Positions 1 to 10,683 of a stretch of DNA of 64,000 nt are shown here, in pieces (the first letter of the stretch is position 1; each line of letters opens with the position of its first letter). The position numbers and the translations under genes are program-made. The stretch is from assembly GCA_052034255.1 (NCBI GenBank), contig JBPOIU010000019.1, positions 1 to 64,000 of the forward strand, in the 5' to 3' direction. The notes below the pieces were generated by a model. The model searched no databases and had not been told where the DNA came from. It was given only the letters and a program-made list of their open reading frames with translations. This stretch comes from JADJEK01 sp052034255. GTDB lineage: Bacteria > Planctomycetota > B15-G4 > JADJEK01.

Positions 1-6
1 GTATCA

Positions 7-418
7 GCGGATCGCCGCATCCGTGCGGAACGAGCGAGAGGCCGGGGGCCAGGGCCGGCTGTCGTGCCGGGTCCGGGGACCTATCTGGCGACGGAGTGGG
101 CTGGAGCCTGGCGGCTTTGAGACCAGGGAGAAGTGCGGCTCGCGCCTTTGGCGCTCCATCGCTTCGGTGGAAGGCAGCGGTACCCGGACGATGACGGGGA
201 CGGAGGCGCCTCCGTCCCCGATGTGTCCCCCGTCTGTCCCCTTTGCGCGCGGATCGCCGCATCCGTGCTTCGCGACTAGAGGCCGGCGGTCAGGGCCCGC
301 CGTCGTGCCGGGTCCGAGCACCTATTCGGCGATGGAGTGGGCTGGAGCGCGCCGGCTTGGAGATTCGGGAGAACCGCGGCTTGCGCCTTTGGCGCTCCGG
401 GGTGGCGATTGAAGGACT
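7..418. repeat. Diverged direct repeat, two copies of about 170 bp, in a gene-free leader
   Basis: Copy 1 spans about 7-176 and copy 2 about 249-418, offset by 242 bases. Both begin with the same 20 bases (GCGGATCGCCGCATCCGTGC) and share further blocks such as GTCGTGCCGGGTCCG, GGAGTGGGCTGGAGC and GCGCCTTTGGCGCTCC, with scattered substitutions. Between the copies a perfect 26-bp palindrome (arms 195-207 and 208-220) could form a hairpin. I see no credible gene in 1-600: the frames there have no family resemblance and no good ribosome binding site. It may be a decayed duplicated segment or a repeat family of this genome. Confidence 0.6.
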
Positions 419-534
419 GGGCTTCGTCCGGGTTGCGGCGGCGAGCTTTGGGCTGTCACGCACTAAGCACTTATTTATCCTTTGGTTGCGTTCGCTCTGG
501 CGAATGAGGGCCGCTCTTGCTCGCCGCGCTCGTC

Positions 535-563
535 TTGTTGTTCGGCTTTTGTTCGGTTAGGAT
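535..563 (+). promoter_or_regulatory. Candidate promoter of the imuA-like gene, overlapped by an SOS-type operator
   Basis: A -35-like TTGTTG (535-540) and a -10-like TAGGAT (558-563) are separated by exactly 17 bases. The 19-base operator TGTTCGGCTTTTGTTCGGT (539-557) fills the spacer, so a bound repressor would block polymerase. A start site near 570 would exclude the upstream ATG at 517 and supports translation from 601. The promoter assignment is inference; the repeat itself is read directly. Confidence 0.5.
539..557 (+). promoter_or_regulatory. GTTC-N7-GTTC operator (SOS-box-like) upstream of the imuA-like gene
   Basis: GTTC at 540-543 and GTTC at 551-554 are separated by seven bases. 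The alphaproteobacterial LexA box has this architecture (GTTC-N7-GTTC), and in that group LexA controls imuA-imuB-dnaE2. The same 19-base stretch recurs with 17 of 19 identities at 5934-5952, upstream of imuB. Its position 43 bases before the ATG at 601 fits a repressor site. No lexA gene is in the window, so the protein that binds it is unknown. Confidence 0.6.
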
Positions 564-600
564 TCCGCTCTCCCCGATCCCGCGGTCCCCCCCTCCGTTC

Positions 601-1188
601 ATGGACTCCTCCGCGCAACGTGCTGTCTCCTCGTCCTCGGTCACGCCTTGGTCGCCTGCCGAGATGGCCGGGCGATTGGTCGAGGTCTGCGGTTCCGCTC
701 GCTTGGCCGCCGCGTTCATGTTGATCCTCGCCGCGCAACAGAAGCGTGAGCCCGTGGCCTGGATCACTTGCGCCGAAGGGTTCTTCTTTCCGCCCGACGC
801 TGCCGACAGCGGCGCCGACCTCGAGGCTTTGCCGATCGTTCGCGTTCCCGATGCGATCAGCGCCGGCCGCGCCGCCGACCTTTTGTTGCGCTCCGGCGCG
901 TTCGGCCTCGCCGTGCTCGATCTCGACGCACACGGCGAACTGCCGATGCCGCTGCAATCGCGGCTCGTCGGACTGGCGCAAAAACACCGCGCCGGAATCG
1001 TCTGCCTGACCGACAAGTCCGCGCGCGACGCGTCGCTCAGCTCCCTCGTGTCCCTACGCGTCGAGACCTGGCGCAAGCGCCAACCCGACGGCCGATTACT
1101 TTGCGGCGTGCGCGCGCTGAAAGACAAGCATCGCGGCCCCGGCTGGGAACACAGCGAGCTGTTGCGCGGCCCACCCGGGCTGCGGTGA
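601..1188 (+). CDS. ImuA-like RecA-superfamily protein of the mutagenic translesion cassette
   Basis: 195 residues. In the ImuA family a shortened RecA-like protein works with ImuB and DnaE2 in damage-induced mutagenic synthesis. The pattern seen here is a RecA-core-like alternation: a helix after VEVCGSARLAA, a strand EPVAWITCAEGFFFP, a Walker-B-like strand FGLAVLDLD near residue 105, then RAGIVCLTDK and a basic C-terminus. A canonical Walker A (GxxxxGKT) is absent; GSARLA stands in its place, as in several ImuA-type proteins. An ATG at 517 in the same frame is rejected because it lies upstream of the putative -10. No clear Shine-Dalgarno precedes 601. imuB-dnaE2 lie 4.8 kb downstream on the same strand behind the same operator, which strengthens the identification. 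Confidence 0.65.
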   Translation: MDSSAQRAVSSSSVTPWSPAEMAGRLVEVCGSARLAAAFMLILAAQQKREPVAWITCAEGFFFPPDAADSGADLEALPIVRVPDAISAGRAADLLLRSGAFGLAVLDLDAHGELPMPLQSRLVGLAQKHRAGIVCLTDKSARDASLSSLVSLRVETWRKRQPDGRLLCGVRALKDKHRGPGWEHSELLRGPPGLR

Positions 1189-1326
1189 CGCGTCGCAGGG
1201 TGCGCGTGTCACGAAAACCGCGTGACACCCGCGCCGCGCCCCGGATGCCCTGGGCGCGATCGACCCGAAGCTCCGCATTTCGTCCCGCGGAGTCGCGTCG
1301 TCCACGGATCCAGGAGTCATCCGCTG

Positions 1327-4300
1327 ATGCTTCTCTCGTTCCCCGCGCGCCCGACGACGCTCGCCGCCGCGCTGCTGACGTTCGCTTCGATCTGCACCGT
1401 GACCACGGCGCAGACACCCATCGCCCCAAACCAACCGGCCGGCGAAGCCAAGGCAAAGCCCCTGCCGGATACGAACGCGAACGGGCTGCCGATCGACCAG
1501 GGCGCCGGCACGTTCACCCCGATCGAACTCGACGACGAACTGCCCTACCCGGGCAAGGGAACGACGCTCGCCAGCCGCAACGGCGACAGCCGTGTCGACG
1601 CTCCGCAAAGCGATCGCTTCTGGCTCGGCTTCGCCGCTGGCACGAAGACGCCGAGCTCCGACGAAACGATCGACCCGCGCCTGCTGGCCGCGATCGACGG
1701 TCTCGGTGGCGATGCGCGCCCCGGCGCGTTCGTCTACGGCTTCGTGATGCTGAGCAAGCGCCTGACGGCCGAACGGGATCAAGAACTGACGAACCTCGGC
1801 TGCCGCACGCTCGGCACGCATCCGTGGGCCTGCATCAAGGTCGCGCTGCCGATCGAGTCGGTGACGACCGTCGCGGCGTTGCCGTTCGTGCGTTGGGTCG
1901 GCGTCGCCGATCCGTGGCAGAAGCTGCACCCGAACTTCCAAGCGCAACTGGTGACGGCGCAAAGCGCCGAGCCGCTGGCGCTGTACGTGAACGTGTTCGA
2001 GTCCGACCTGAACCCCAATTCGACGTTCGAACGCGTCGGTCGCGTCGAAACGTACGACCCCGGCAGCACTGAACTCGAGCTCGCACCGGAGACGTCGACG
2101 GCGCTGCGTTGGCAGAGCCGCGGGTGGCAGGAGGAGCGCCTCACCGCACTCGGTGTCGAGGTCGTCGAGTACGTCGACTCGATCCGCGCGTTCCGCGTGC
2201 GCGCCACGCCGGAACGCGTCGGCGATCTGGTCGCGCAGGACTTCGTGTTGTTCGTCGAAGCCGAACAGCCGGCGACGCTGGGCCACGAAGAGACGATGCC
2301 GTTGATCGGCGCCGACTACACGCGCCAGTTCTACGACGGTGGCACGAACGGCGTCGCCATCACCGGCATCGTCGACTCCGGCATGGAGATCTCGCACGAA
2401 GCGCTGTCGTCGCACTACTCGTGGGGCTTCGACCTGACGACGAATGGCGACGGCAACTTCGAGGACTCGTGCGGTCACGGCTCGCACTGCATCGGCACGA
2501 TCCTCGCCGATCCGCCGACCGCGAACGTTCGCTTCCGCGGCGCCGCATACCGACTCGGCTCCCTGCCGACGAAGCGCTTCCGCAGCGCGAAGATCTTCGA
2601 CCAGGAAGTCGGCGATCCGTGTGCGTGGAACACGTCGTCCTCGATGGCGACGATCTTCGGCACGATGCGCGGCAACGTCACCGACTCGAACAACAACGTG
2701 TCGGGCCCGCCGCACGTGATCAACCACTCGTGGGGCAGCGGCCCCGGCTCGCCGAACGCCTGGATCGGCACCGAGGCCGACGCGCGCGCGGTCGACGACG
2801 AGATCTGGTCGCAGGACCAGCAGCACATCTTCATCGCGCACAACTACGGGCCGAACCCCGGCACGGTGTCGCAGCAGGGCGCCTCGAAGAACAACCTGAC
2901 CGTCGGCAGCATCTCCGACTTCGTCGGCACGACCGGCGATCCCGGCAACAACGCGAACAGCTCGGGCCGCGGTCCGTGCGGTGACGGCCGCTGGAAGCCG
3001 AACGTCTGCGCGCCGGGCACGTCGATCCTGTCGGTGAACTCGAACGACCTCGACGGCTACACGTCGAAGTCCGGCACGAGCATGGCCGCCCCCCACGTCA
3101 CCGGCGTCGCGTCGCAGCTCGTCGATCACTACTCGTTCGTGCGCTATGAGCCGGCTCGTCTGTCGGCGCTGATGATGGGCACGGCGACGACGAAGGACGA
3201 TCAGGTCTACACCACGCCGAGCGATGCGAACCTCGACAACTACGGCGCGGGCCGCATCGACGCGTACCGCGCGCACTTCCCGGACAGCGAGGCTCTGTTG
3301 CTGAACTGGGGCTTCGCGCAGGGCTTCAGCGGCTTCCAGTCCGGTGACTTCACGGTCGACGCCGGCGCGACGCGCCTCGTCATCGTGATGCACTACAAGG
3401 AACCTGCCGCCTCGGCCGGTGCGAGCCAGGCGCTCGTCAACGACTTCGACCTCTACGTCGATCGCGCGCCGTTCGACGCGGCCGGCAACGCCGGCGAGTA
3501 CGTCGCGCAGCAAAGCGGCATCGACAACACGGAGATCCGCATCGTCGACAACCCGCCGGCCGGCACGTACCGCTGGAAGACGTGGCCCGCGAGCGTCGGC
3601 CTGACCGGCGTCGCGAAGATGAGCATCAACGTCAACGTGATCTACGGCGACACGACGCCCGACGGAACGCTGACGCTGACGAAGAACACGAACTACGTGC
3701 AGCCGAACGAAGACGTGCAGATCACGGCCACCGTGACCAATCCGTCGTTCATCGCGTCGGGCGTCTACCTCGACACGACGAGCCACGTCGGCGCGAACTT
3801 GCAGAACGCGACGACGACGCTCGAGGACGGCGTGGTGACGAACTTGACCGACAACAACGGCCCCGATCCGGGCTTCGATCTGTTGCTCGGCAACGTGATC
3901 CACGACAACTCGCGCGCCGCGAAGTGGACCGTGCGGTACTCGACCGAAGGTACGAAGACGTGGACGACGCAGGCGCGCTCGGACAACTGGGTCGACGAGA
4001 CCGACAGCACGACCGTCATCGTCGACGGCACGGCGCCGAACCTGCCGACGAACCTCGGTTCGTCGACGCACGCGGTGAACGTGTGGTCGAACGATCCGTC
4101 GATCACGTACACGTGGTCGCTCGCGACGGACGCGTTGTCGGGAGTCGACGGCTACGGCGTGTTCGCGACGTCGACGTCGTCGGCGCCCGGCAACACCAAG
4201 GACATCGAGAACGTGTCGAGCTGGTCCGAGACGATCGCGTCGACGACGGCCTCGCGCTGGTTCAACATCAAGTCGGTCGACAACGCCGGCAACTGGAGCA

Positions 4301-5628
4301 GCTCGTTCGCGTCGGTCGGCCCGTTCAAGATCGACCTCGATCTACCGAACCCGGCCTCCGGCCTGACGTCGAGCACGCACGCGACGAACGTGTGGTCGAC
4401 GAATCCGAACATCACGTTCAACTGGACGGCGGCGACCGACGCGCACTCGGGCATCGGCGGCTACGCGCATCAACTGTCGTTCTTCATCGCGCTCGCGCCC
4501 GGGAGCACGCCGACGATCGGACCGACGACGTCGACCACGTTGAACACGACCGGCGGATCGTCCGTCTATTTCACGCTGCGTTCGATCGACGCCGCGGGCA
4601 ATGCCGACGACGCCTGGCTCACGGCCGGTCCGTACAAGATCGACCCGGTCGCGCCGACGACGCCGACGAACGTGACGTCGACGACGCACACGGTGAACGC
4701 GTGGTCGCAAGCGACCTCGATGACGTTCACGTGGACGGCCGCGACCGACGCGTTGTCGGGCATGGCGGGCTACGTGACGGCGCTGACCCAATCGCCGCTG
4801 ACGACGCCGGCCGGCGCGGTCGACACGATCGCGGCGACGAAGACGGTGAATGCGACGTCGTCGCCGAATGGTTGGTGGTTCCACGTCCGCGCGCGTGACG
4901 TGGCGGGCAACCTCGGTCCGGTCGTCCACCTCGGTCCGTTCTTCGTCGACACTGGCACGCCGGTGATCTCGGCGGTGACGATCGACAACGGCGCGCCGGC
5001 GACGACGGCCGCGGCGGTCACCCTGCAAATCGCGGCGAGCAACGCGACGTCGGGCGTGAACCGCATGCGGTTCCAGAACGACGGCGGCGTGTTCTCGGCG
5101 TGGGAGCCGTTCGCGGCGACGAAGTCGTGGAACCTGACCAACAACGGCGGTTCGACGAGCTTCGGCACGCGCACGGTGACGGTGCAGGTCGAGGATCTGG
5201 CGGGCAACGTGATGACCGCGAGCGACTCGATCTACCGCTACGTCGCAGTCGAGTACTTCGGCCAGGCGTGCGCGGGTCAGCTCGGTGAGCCGAAGTTCGG
5301 CATCGACGGCATCCCGGGCTTGAACCAGCCGATCACGTTCGCAGTCGAGAACACGCTGGCGACGACGGGCCTGCTCTACCTCGGTCTGTCGAAGACCAAT
5401 TGGTCGGGCACGCCGCTGCCGCTCGTGATCCCGAACAGCGGCTGCTTCGTGAACATCTCGCTCGACCTGCTCTTGGTGTCGGGCCCGCTGTTCACGATCC
5501 CCGCGGTGATCCCGAACGAGCCCGCGGCAGTCGGCATCCCGCTGCACTTCCAGTGGTTGCTCGGCGGCGATCCGGCGGCGAGCGTCGTGACGACGAAGGG
5601 CGCGACGATGGTGATCTCCGGGTTGTGA
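1327..5628 (+). CDS. Secreted subtilisin-family (S8) serine protease with Ig-like repeats and C-terminal beta module
   Basis: 1433 residues with a signal peptide (about 1-29, ending TTAQ). The protease domain shows the S8 triad: Asp350 in GIVDSGME, His384 in CGHGSHC and Ser585 in SGTSMAAPHVTG. A prodomain-like region precedes it and a PPC/jelly-roll-like region follows (about 660-800). Three tandem repeats of about 105 residues occupy about 905-1215; each has a ST.HA/TVN.WS motif, then TW..ATDA.SG..GY and a PFKID/PYKID-like end. The last 120 residues resemble the C-terminal module of other large planctomycete secreted proteins. AGGAG sits at 1311-1315, 11 bases before the ATG. The gene interrupts the imuA...imuB-dnaE2 cassette and has its own hairpin terminator, so it is probably an independent unit. 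Confidence 0.88.
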   Translation: MLLSFPARPTTLAAALLTFASICTVTTAQTPIAPNQPAGEAKAKPLPDTNANGLPIDQGAGTFTPIELDDELPYPGKGTTLASRNGDSRVDAPQSDRFWLGFAAGTKTPSSDETIDPRLLAAIDGLGGDARPGAFVYGFVMLSKRLTAERDQELTNLGCRTLGTHPWACIKVALPIESVTTVAALPFVRWVGVADPWQKLHPNFQAQLVTAQSAEPLALYVNVFESDLNPNSTFERVGRVETYDPGSTELELAPETSTALRWQSRGWQEERLTALGVEVVEYVDSIRAFRVRATPERVGDLVAQDFVLFVEAEQPATLGHEETMPLIGADYTRQFYDGGTNGVAITGIVDSGMEISHEALSSHYSWGFDLTTNGDGNFEDSCGHGSHCIGTILADPPTANVRFRGAAYRLGSLPTKRFRSAKIFDQEVGDPCAWNTSSSMATIFGTMRGNVTDSNNNVSGPPHVINHSWGSGPGSPNAWIGTEADARAVDDEIWSQDQQHIFIAHNYGPNPGTVSQQGASKNNLTVGSISDFVGTTGDPGNNANSSGRGPCGDGRWKPNVCAPGTSILSVNSNDLDGYTSKSGTSMAAPHVTGVASQLVDHYSFVRYEPARLSALMMGTATTKDDQVYTTPSDANLDNYGAGRIDAYRAHFPDSEALLLNWGFAQGFSGFQSGDFTVDAGATRLVIVMHYKEPAASAGASQALVNDFDLYVDRAPFDAAGNAGEYVAQQSGIDNTEIRIVDNPPAGTYRWKTWPASVGLTGVAKMSINVNVIYGDTTPDGTLTLTKNTNYVQPNEDVQITATVTNPSFIASGVYLDTTSHVGANLQNATTTLEDGVVTNLTDNNGPDPGFDLLLGNVIHDNSRAAKWTVRYSTEGTKTWTTQARSDNWVDETDSTTVIVDGTAPNLPTNLGSSTHAVNVWSNDPSITYTWSLATDALSGVDGYGVFATSTSSAPGNTKDIENVSSWSETIASTTASRWFNIKSVDNAGNWSSSFASVGPFKIDLDLPNPASGLTSSTHATNVWSTNPNITFNWTAATDAHSGIGGYAHQLSFFIALAPGSTPTIGPTTSTTLNTTGGSSVYFTLRSIDAAGNADDAWLTAGPYKIDPVAPTTPTNVTSTTHTVNAWSQATSMTFTWTAATDALSGMAGYVTALTQSPLTTPAGAVDTIAATKTVNATSSPNGWWFHVRARDVAGNLGPVVHLGPFFVDTGTPVISAVTIDNGAPATTAAAVTLQIAASNATSGVNRMRFQNDGGVFSAWEPFAATKSWNLTNNGGSTSFGTRTVTVQVEDLAGNVMTASDSIYRYVAVEYFGQACAGQLGEPKFGIDGIPGLNQPITFAVENTLATTGLLYLGLSKTNWSGTPLPLVIPNSGCFVNISLDLLLVSGPLFTIPAVIPNEPAAVGIPLHFQWLLGGDPAASVVTTKGATMVISGL

Positions 5629-5651
5629 GCTGAAGGTGAGACGATGAGCCC

Positions 5652-5691
5652 GACACGGCCCCGGCCTCCGCGAGGTGACCGGGGCCGTGTC
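5652..5691 (+). terminator. Hairpin terminator after the subtilisin gene
   Basis: Perfect 13-bp inverted repeat (5652-5664 GACACGGCCCCGG, 5679-5691 its complement) with a 14-base loop, 24 bases after the stop. There is no T-tract, as is usual for the hairpins in this window. Confidence 0.6.
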
Positions 5692-5728
5692 CGTTGATGG
5701 CGAGCATCGTGCCGTCGCTGCGGTTTTT

Positions 5729-5884
5729 GCTCCCTGCTCTTCCTGCTCTCCCTGTTTCCACTGCCACCTGCACCCCTCGGGACCTGCCTCCCTCGTTCGT
5801 TGCTCCAATGAGCTCCGCTGGGAGGCAGGGGACAAGGGGTGCAGGTGGCAGTGGAAGCAGGGGAGCAGTGGAAGCAGGGAGAGC
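5729..5884. repeat. Dispersed long palindromic element, copy A
   Basis: Nearly perfect inverted repeat. The left arm ends CACCTGCACCCCTCGG-GACCTGCCTCCC at 5792; the right arm starts GGGAGGCAGGGGACAAGGGG at 5820; the 27-base loop is CGTTCGTTGCTCCAATGAGC-rich. The stem is about 48 bp, with purine/pyrimidine-biased outer repeats (CTCCCTGCTCTTCCTG). A second copy with the same arm and a related 27-base loop lies at 57319-57445, also intergenic. The element occupies most of the 396-base gene-free stretch 5629-6024, which otherwise holds a terminator and the imuB operator. A REP/BIME-like or MITE-like element is the best guess. Confidence 0.7.
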
Positions 5885-5933
5885 TGGGATCTGTCCGTCC
5901 GGGCACATGGGTGACAGTCCCCCCCGAAAACAC

Positions 5934-5961
5934 TGTTCGCCTTTCGTTCGGTCTCTAAACT
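5934..5961 (+). promoter_or_regulatory. GTTC-N7-GTTC operator and -10-like box upstream of imuB-dnaE2
   Basis: TGTTCGCCTTTCGTTCGGT (5934-5952) matches the operator before the imuA-like gene at 17 of 19 positions. GTTC is at 5935-5938 and 5946-5949. A -10-like TCTAAA/TAAACT follows at 5954-5961. The leader to the GTG at 6025 would be about 55-60 bases. I infer shared damage-inducible control of both transcription units. Confidence 0.6.
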
Positions 5962-6024
5962 CTCCCTCCCGGCGGACCTCCTTGGGGTGGTTCCCGGGCT
6001 TCATCCCGGGACGGGAGAGAGTCC

Positions 6025-7539
6025 GTGCCTCGCCTCGCCTGCGTCGACGTCCCCGAATTGCCGATCCAGCTGCTGCTGCGCGCGCGGCCGGAGTGGGCTC
6101 GCGGTCCGGCCGCCGTCGTCGATCGCGATCATCCGCAGGGGGTGCTGCTGTTCGTCAACGAGCACGCGCGCAAGCTCGGCATCCTGCCGGGCCAGCGCTA
6201 CGCGGCGGCGTTCGGGCTCAGCGTCGATCTGCATGCCGCGGCGATCGAACCGCACGAACTCGACGCCCAGGTCGAAGCGATCGCGCGCGCGCTGATCGCG
6301 TTTTCGCCGCGCATCGAACCGATGCGCGAACGACCCGGCACGTTCTTCGTCGACGCGAGCGGCCTGACTTGGCTCGAGCCGTCGCTCGAGCGCTGGGCCA
6401 CGCGCCTCGTCGACGCGTTGCGCGCGGAGCGCTGGACCGCGGTCGCGGCCGTCGGCTTCACGCGCTTCGGCACCTTCGCGACCGCGCAGATGCAGGTCGC
6501 CGCGCGCAAGTCGACGCACGTGTTCGCGACCGCCGAGGCCGAGCACGCGTTCGTCCAGCGCGCGCCGCTGTCGCGCTTGGCGCTGCCGGCGACGTTGCGC
6601 GATCGATTGACGCAATTGGGCGTCACCACGGTCGGCGCGTTCGCGGCGCTGCCCGCAACCGGCGTGCGCGCGCGCTTCGGCGCCGACGCCGCACTGCTGC
6701 ATGACCTCGCGCACGATCGCGTGTTCGAGCCGCTGCAACCGATCACTCTGCATGAGCCCGCGCGCAGGCGCGTCGTGTTCGATCTGCCGGTCTACGACAC
6801 GAGCAGCATCCTGTTCGTGCTGAAGCAGGCGCTCGAAGCGCTGATCGAGTCGTTCGCGGCCCGCGATCACGCGCTGACCACGTTCACGATCTCCTTGAAG
6901 CCCGAACGCGGCGGCCCCGATCCGGTGATCGCGACGCTGCAGCCGGCGCAACCGACGCTCGACGTGCATCTGTTGCTGCAACTCGCGACGCTGCACTTCG
7001 AACGCACGCCGCCGGCGGAAGCACGCGGCGGCATCGAGGAGATCGTGGTCGAAGCGACCGCGGTCCCCGCGCGCGCCGAAACACTCGCGTTGTTCAAAGA
7101 GCACGCGACGCGCGATCTGGAGGCCGGCACACGCGCGCTCGCGCTGGTGCGCAGCCGCTTCGGCGACGGCGCCGTGCGCCGCGTCGCGTTGCGCGAAGGC
7201 CATCTGCCCGAAGCGAGCTTCCAGTTCGAGCCCATCGACCGCCTCGCCGTGCCGGCGCCGACGCCGATGCTCGAGCATCGCGCGATCCGACGAGTCTTGA
7301 CCACGCCCGTGCCGTTGTCGCCTCCGCGCCGACATCAGCACGACGACGGCTGGATCGCGCACGATCTGCGCCAAGGCCCCGTCGTCAAATGCGACGGGCC
7401 CTACGTGATCTCGGGCGGCTGGTGGGCACGCGAGATCGAACGCGAGTACGCCTACGTCCACACGCTGCGCGGCGACGTGCTGTGGGTCTACCTCGACACC
7501 AAGCGCAGACGCTGGTTCCTGCACGGCGAGCTGGGGTGA
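6025..7539 (+). CDS. imuB: ImuB, catalytically inactive Y-family polymerase homolog
   Basis: 504 residues. ImuB bridges DnaE2 and the sliding clamp during translesion synthesis and is not itself expected to polymerise. The N-terminus (RLACVDVPELPIQLLLR) aligns with the Y-family palm strand, but the second acidic residue of the DxD motif is lost. The region FFVDASGLTWL replaces the SxDE motif, so the catalytic carboxylates are missing as is typical for ImuB. The length is normal. The start is GTG at 6025 with GGGAGAG just upstream. Only three bases separate its stop from dnaE2, so the pair is one operon. Confidence 0.9.
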   Translation: MPRLACVDVPELPIQLLLRARPEWARGPAAVVDRDHPQGVLLFVNEHARKLGILPGQRYAAAFGLSVDLHAAAIEPHELDAQVEAIARALIAFSPRIEPMRERPGTFFVDASGLTWLEPSLERWATRLVDALRAERWTAVAAVGFTRFGTFATAQMQVAARKSTHVFATAEAEHAFVQRAPLSRLALPATLRDRLTQLGVTTVGAFAALPATGVRARFGADAALLHDLAHDRVFEPLQPITLHEPARRRVVFDLPVYDTSSILFVLKQALEALIESFAARDHALTTFTISLKPERGGPDPVIATLQPAQPTLDVHLLLQLATLHFERTPPAEARGGIEEIVVEATAVPARAETLALFKEHATRDLEAGTRALALVRSRFGDGAVRRVALREGHLPEASFQFEPIDRLAVPAPTPMLEHRAIRRVLTTPVPLSPPRRHQHDDGWIAHDLRQGPVVKCDGPYVISGGWWAREIEREYAYVHTLRGDVLWVYLDTKRRRWFLHGELG

Positions 7540-7542
7540 GCC

Positions 7543-10647
<3,105 letters not shown>

Positions 10648-10683
10648 GGGAACGATCGAACGCTCGACGAGCGCGCGTGCCGA

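Noticed and set aside
7..418. CRISPR-like array at the left edge
   Set aside because: Only two long diverged copies, not short regular repeats with spacers.
1096..4071. Long minus-strand reading frame opposite the subtilisin
   Set aside because: It is Arg/Val/Ala-rich shadow coding caused by GC bias at third positions, opposite a gene with a complete catalytic triad.
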